From Actinomadura luteofluorescens (GTDB taxonomy: Bacteria; Actinomycetota; Actinomycetes; Streptosporangiales; Streptosporangiaceae): a stretch of 64,000 nucleotides of DNA. Location: the NCBI RefSeq assembly GCF_013409365.1, contig NZ_JACCBA010000001.1, positions 1,984,001-2,048,000 of the forward strand, written 5' to 3'. Positions 63,386-64,000 of the stretch are shown here, in pieces. Numbering within the stretch: position 1 is the stretch's first letter; the number at the start of each line of letters is the position of its first letter. The translations under genes and the position numbers were made by a program. The notes below the pieces were generated by a model that was not told the DNA's origin, did not search any database, and worked only from the letters and a program-made list of their open reading frames with translations.

Positions 63386-63745
63386 GTGACCACGAATCCG
63401 CAGCCGGGCAGGACGAGCGCCCTCGACGAACTGCGGGCCGTCTACCACGAGCAGCTGACCCGGCTGGCGGCCGAGCGCGACGCCGCGCGGCGCCAGGCGC
63501 GCAGGGCGCAGGCGCAGGCGGACGTGGCGCGGGCCGATCTCGCCAGCCTCAAGAGCCGCGTCGGGGAGCTGCTCAACGCCGCCGCGCGGCACCTTCCGGA
63601 CCTTCCTCCGGTGGAGGGCCCGGACACGCCGGAGCTGCCCGCCGCCCAGGAGGGGCGGGCCCTGCCCGCCCCCGCCGATCCTGATCCGGAGCCGCCGTCC
63701 GAAACGGGCGGCACGCCCGGGGACCGCCCGGCCCGAGCGGCCTGA
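63386..63745 (+). CDS. Hypothetical coiled-coil protein (119 residues)
   Basis: GTG at 63386 follows GGGGGAGGGAG and encodes a protein opening TTNPQPGRTSALDELRAVYH with a heptad-like Ala/Arg/Leu coiled coil (LTRLAAERDAARRQARRAQA, then DLASLKSRVGELL) and a Pro/Glu/Gly-rich tail. No family is recognised. An upstream in-frame ATG at 63362 is less well placed with respect to the ribosome-binding site. Confidence 0.65.
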   Translation: MTTNPQPGRTSALDELRAVYHEQLTRLAAERDAARRQARRAQAQADVARADLASLKSRVGELLNAAARHLPDLPPVEGPDTPELPAAQEGRALPAPADPDPEPPSETGGTPGDRPARAA

Positions 63746-63840
63746 CCGGGGAGGAGCGGCCCGTCCAAGGGCCGCGCGGAGACCGCCGGACGCGTCCGTG
63801 AGGGCGGTCCGCGCTCCCGAGGTCCAGTAGGGTCCACCAA

Positions 63841-64000
63841 ATGACCGCGTACGGCCTTCTCGTCTCCCCCTCGCACAACCGGGTCTATGCCCAGGCCGCC
63901 GCCGACCTGGTGAAGGCGGAACTGGCGGTGTTCAGCGAACGGGCTCTCGGCGGACGCGTCCGCGACATCGAGGAGACCTCGATCGGCGGCGTCCCCTACG
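63841..64000 (+). CDS. Hypothetical protein, 5' part only (truncated by the window end)
   Basis: An ATG at 63841 opens a frame that continues past the window end: MTAYGLLVSPSHNRVYAQAA, then AELAVFSERALGGRVRDIEE. Fifty-three residues are visible. The short opening resembles the N-terminus of actinobacterial TRM11-like (SAM-dependent methyltransferase) proteins in my memory, but the motif region lies outside the window, so this is only a hint. The upstream intergenic DNA (63746-63840) is GC-rich without a clear ribosome-binding site. Confidence 0.5.
   Translation, partial: MTAYGLLVSPSHNRVYAQAAADLVKAELAVFSERALGGRVRDIEETSIGGVPY

Overview
The window is chromosomal DNA from a high-GC, Gram-positive actinomycete. 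Support comes from the very strong GC bias at third codon positions, frequent GTG starts, leaderless-looking promoters, an IF-2 with a very long Gly/Pro-rich N-terminus, a SecA2, a ClgR-type regulator and ABC sugar importers without a dedicated ATPase. Gene content and order look like the Streptosporangiales (Actinomadura and relatives), but that placement is an inference from resemblance, not a computed phylogeny.

Layout. 0-6 kb: 3' part of an Lhr-type helicase gene, a divergent EamA transporter/TetR pair with a double palindromic operator, and secA2. 6-13 kb: a ROK repressor divergent from an ABC sugar importer (one lipoprotein, two permeases) and a cytoplasmic GH3 beta-N-acetylglucosaminidase-like enzyme, which together look like an amino-sugar uptake and cleavage unit. 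12.5-13.15 kb: a 0.66-kb gene-free island with two diverged copies of one repeat. 13-17 kb: tautomerase/Rrf2 with a clear operator, an Nei2-type glycosylase, a LysR regulator, a lipoprotein and Dps. 17-29 kb (minus strand): the conserved cell-envelope and RNA cluster clgR, cinA, pgsA, rimO, a RodZ-like gene, ftsK, rnj and dapA, interrupted by a DUF1990/MOSC gene pair. 29-45 kb: a mixed accessory stretch (GH18-like protein, EamA/MocR pair, VOC, CGNR, GNAT, MFS, menA, ung, orphan modA, a second-type ftsH, a Uma2 remnant, a SCO6745-like gene, an ECF41 sigma factor, a transglutaminase-like gene). 45.5-62 kb (minus strand): dapB, FMN oxidoreductase, M16 peptidase, pnp, rpsO, ribF, TrhA/hemolysin III, truB, nrnA, rbfA, DUF503, infB, ylxR, nusA and rimP, i.e. 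the classical nusA-infB translation and RNA-decay cluster. 62-64 kb: a ferritin-like lipoprotein and two short or partial genes divergent from rimP.

How it fits together. In many actinobacteria dapB and dapA lie close together between the pnp and ftsK blocks; here about 16 kb of unrelated genes separates them, so the middle of the window is probably an insertion into an old core cluster. The core genes cover rRNA and ribosome maturation (RimP, RbfA, TruB, RimO, YlxR), transcription-translation coupling (NusA, IF-2), RNA decay (PNPase, RNase J, NrnA), lysine/peptidoglycan precursor synthesis (DapA, DapB) and division or chromosome segregation (FtsK, RodZ-like). No CRISPR array, prophage, insertion sequence, rRNA or tRNA gene was recognised. 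The most unusual features are regulatory or structural: overlapping start codons of a divergent MocR/EamA pair inside one palindrome, two independent micro-duplications across stop codons, the extragenic repeat islands, and several well-formed operators.
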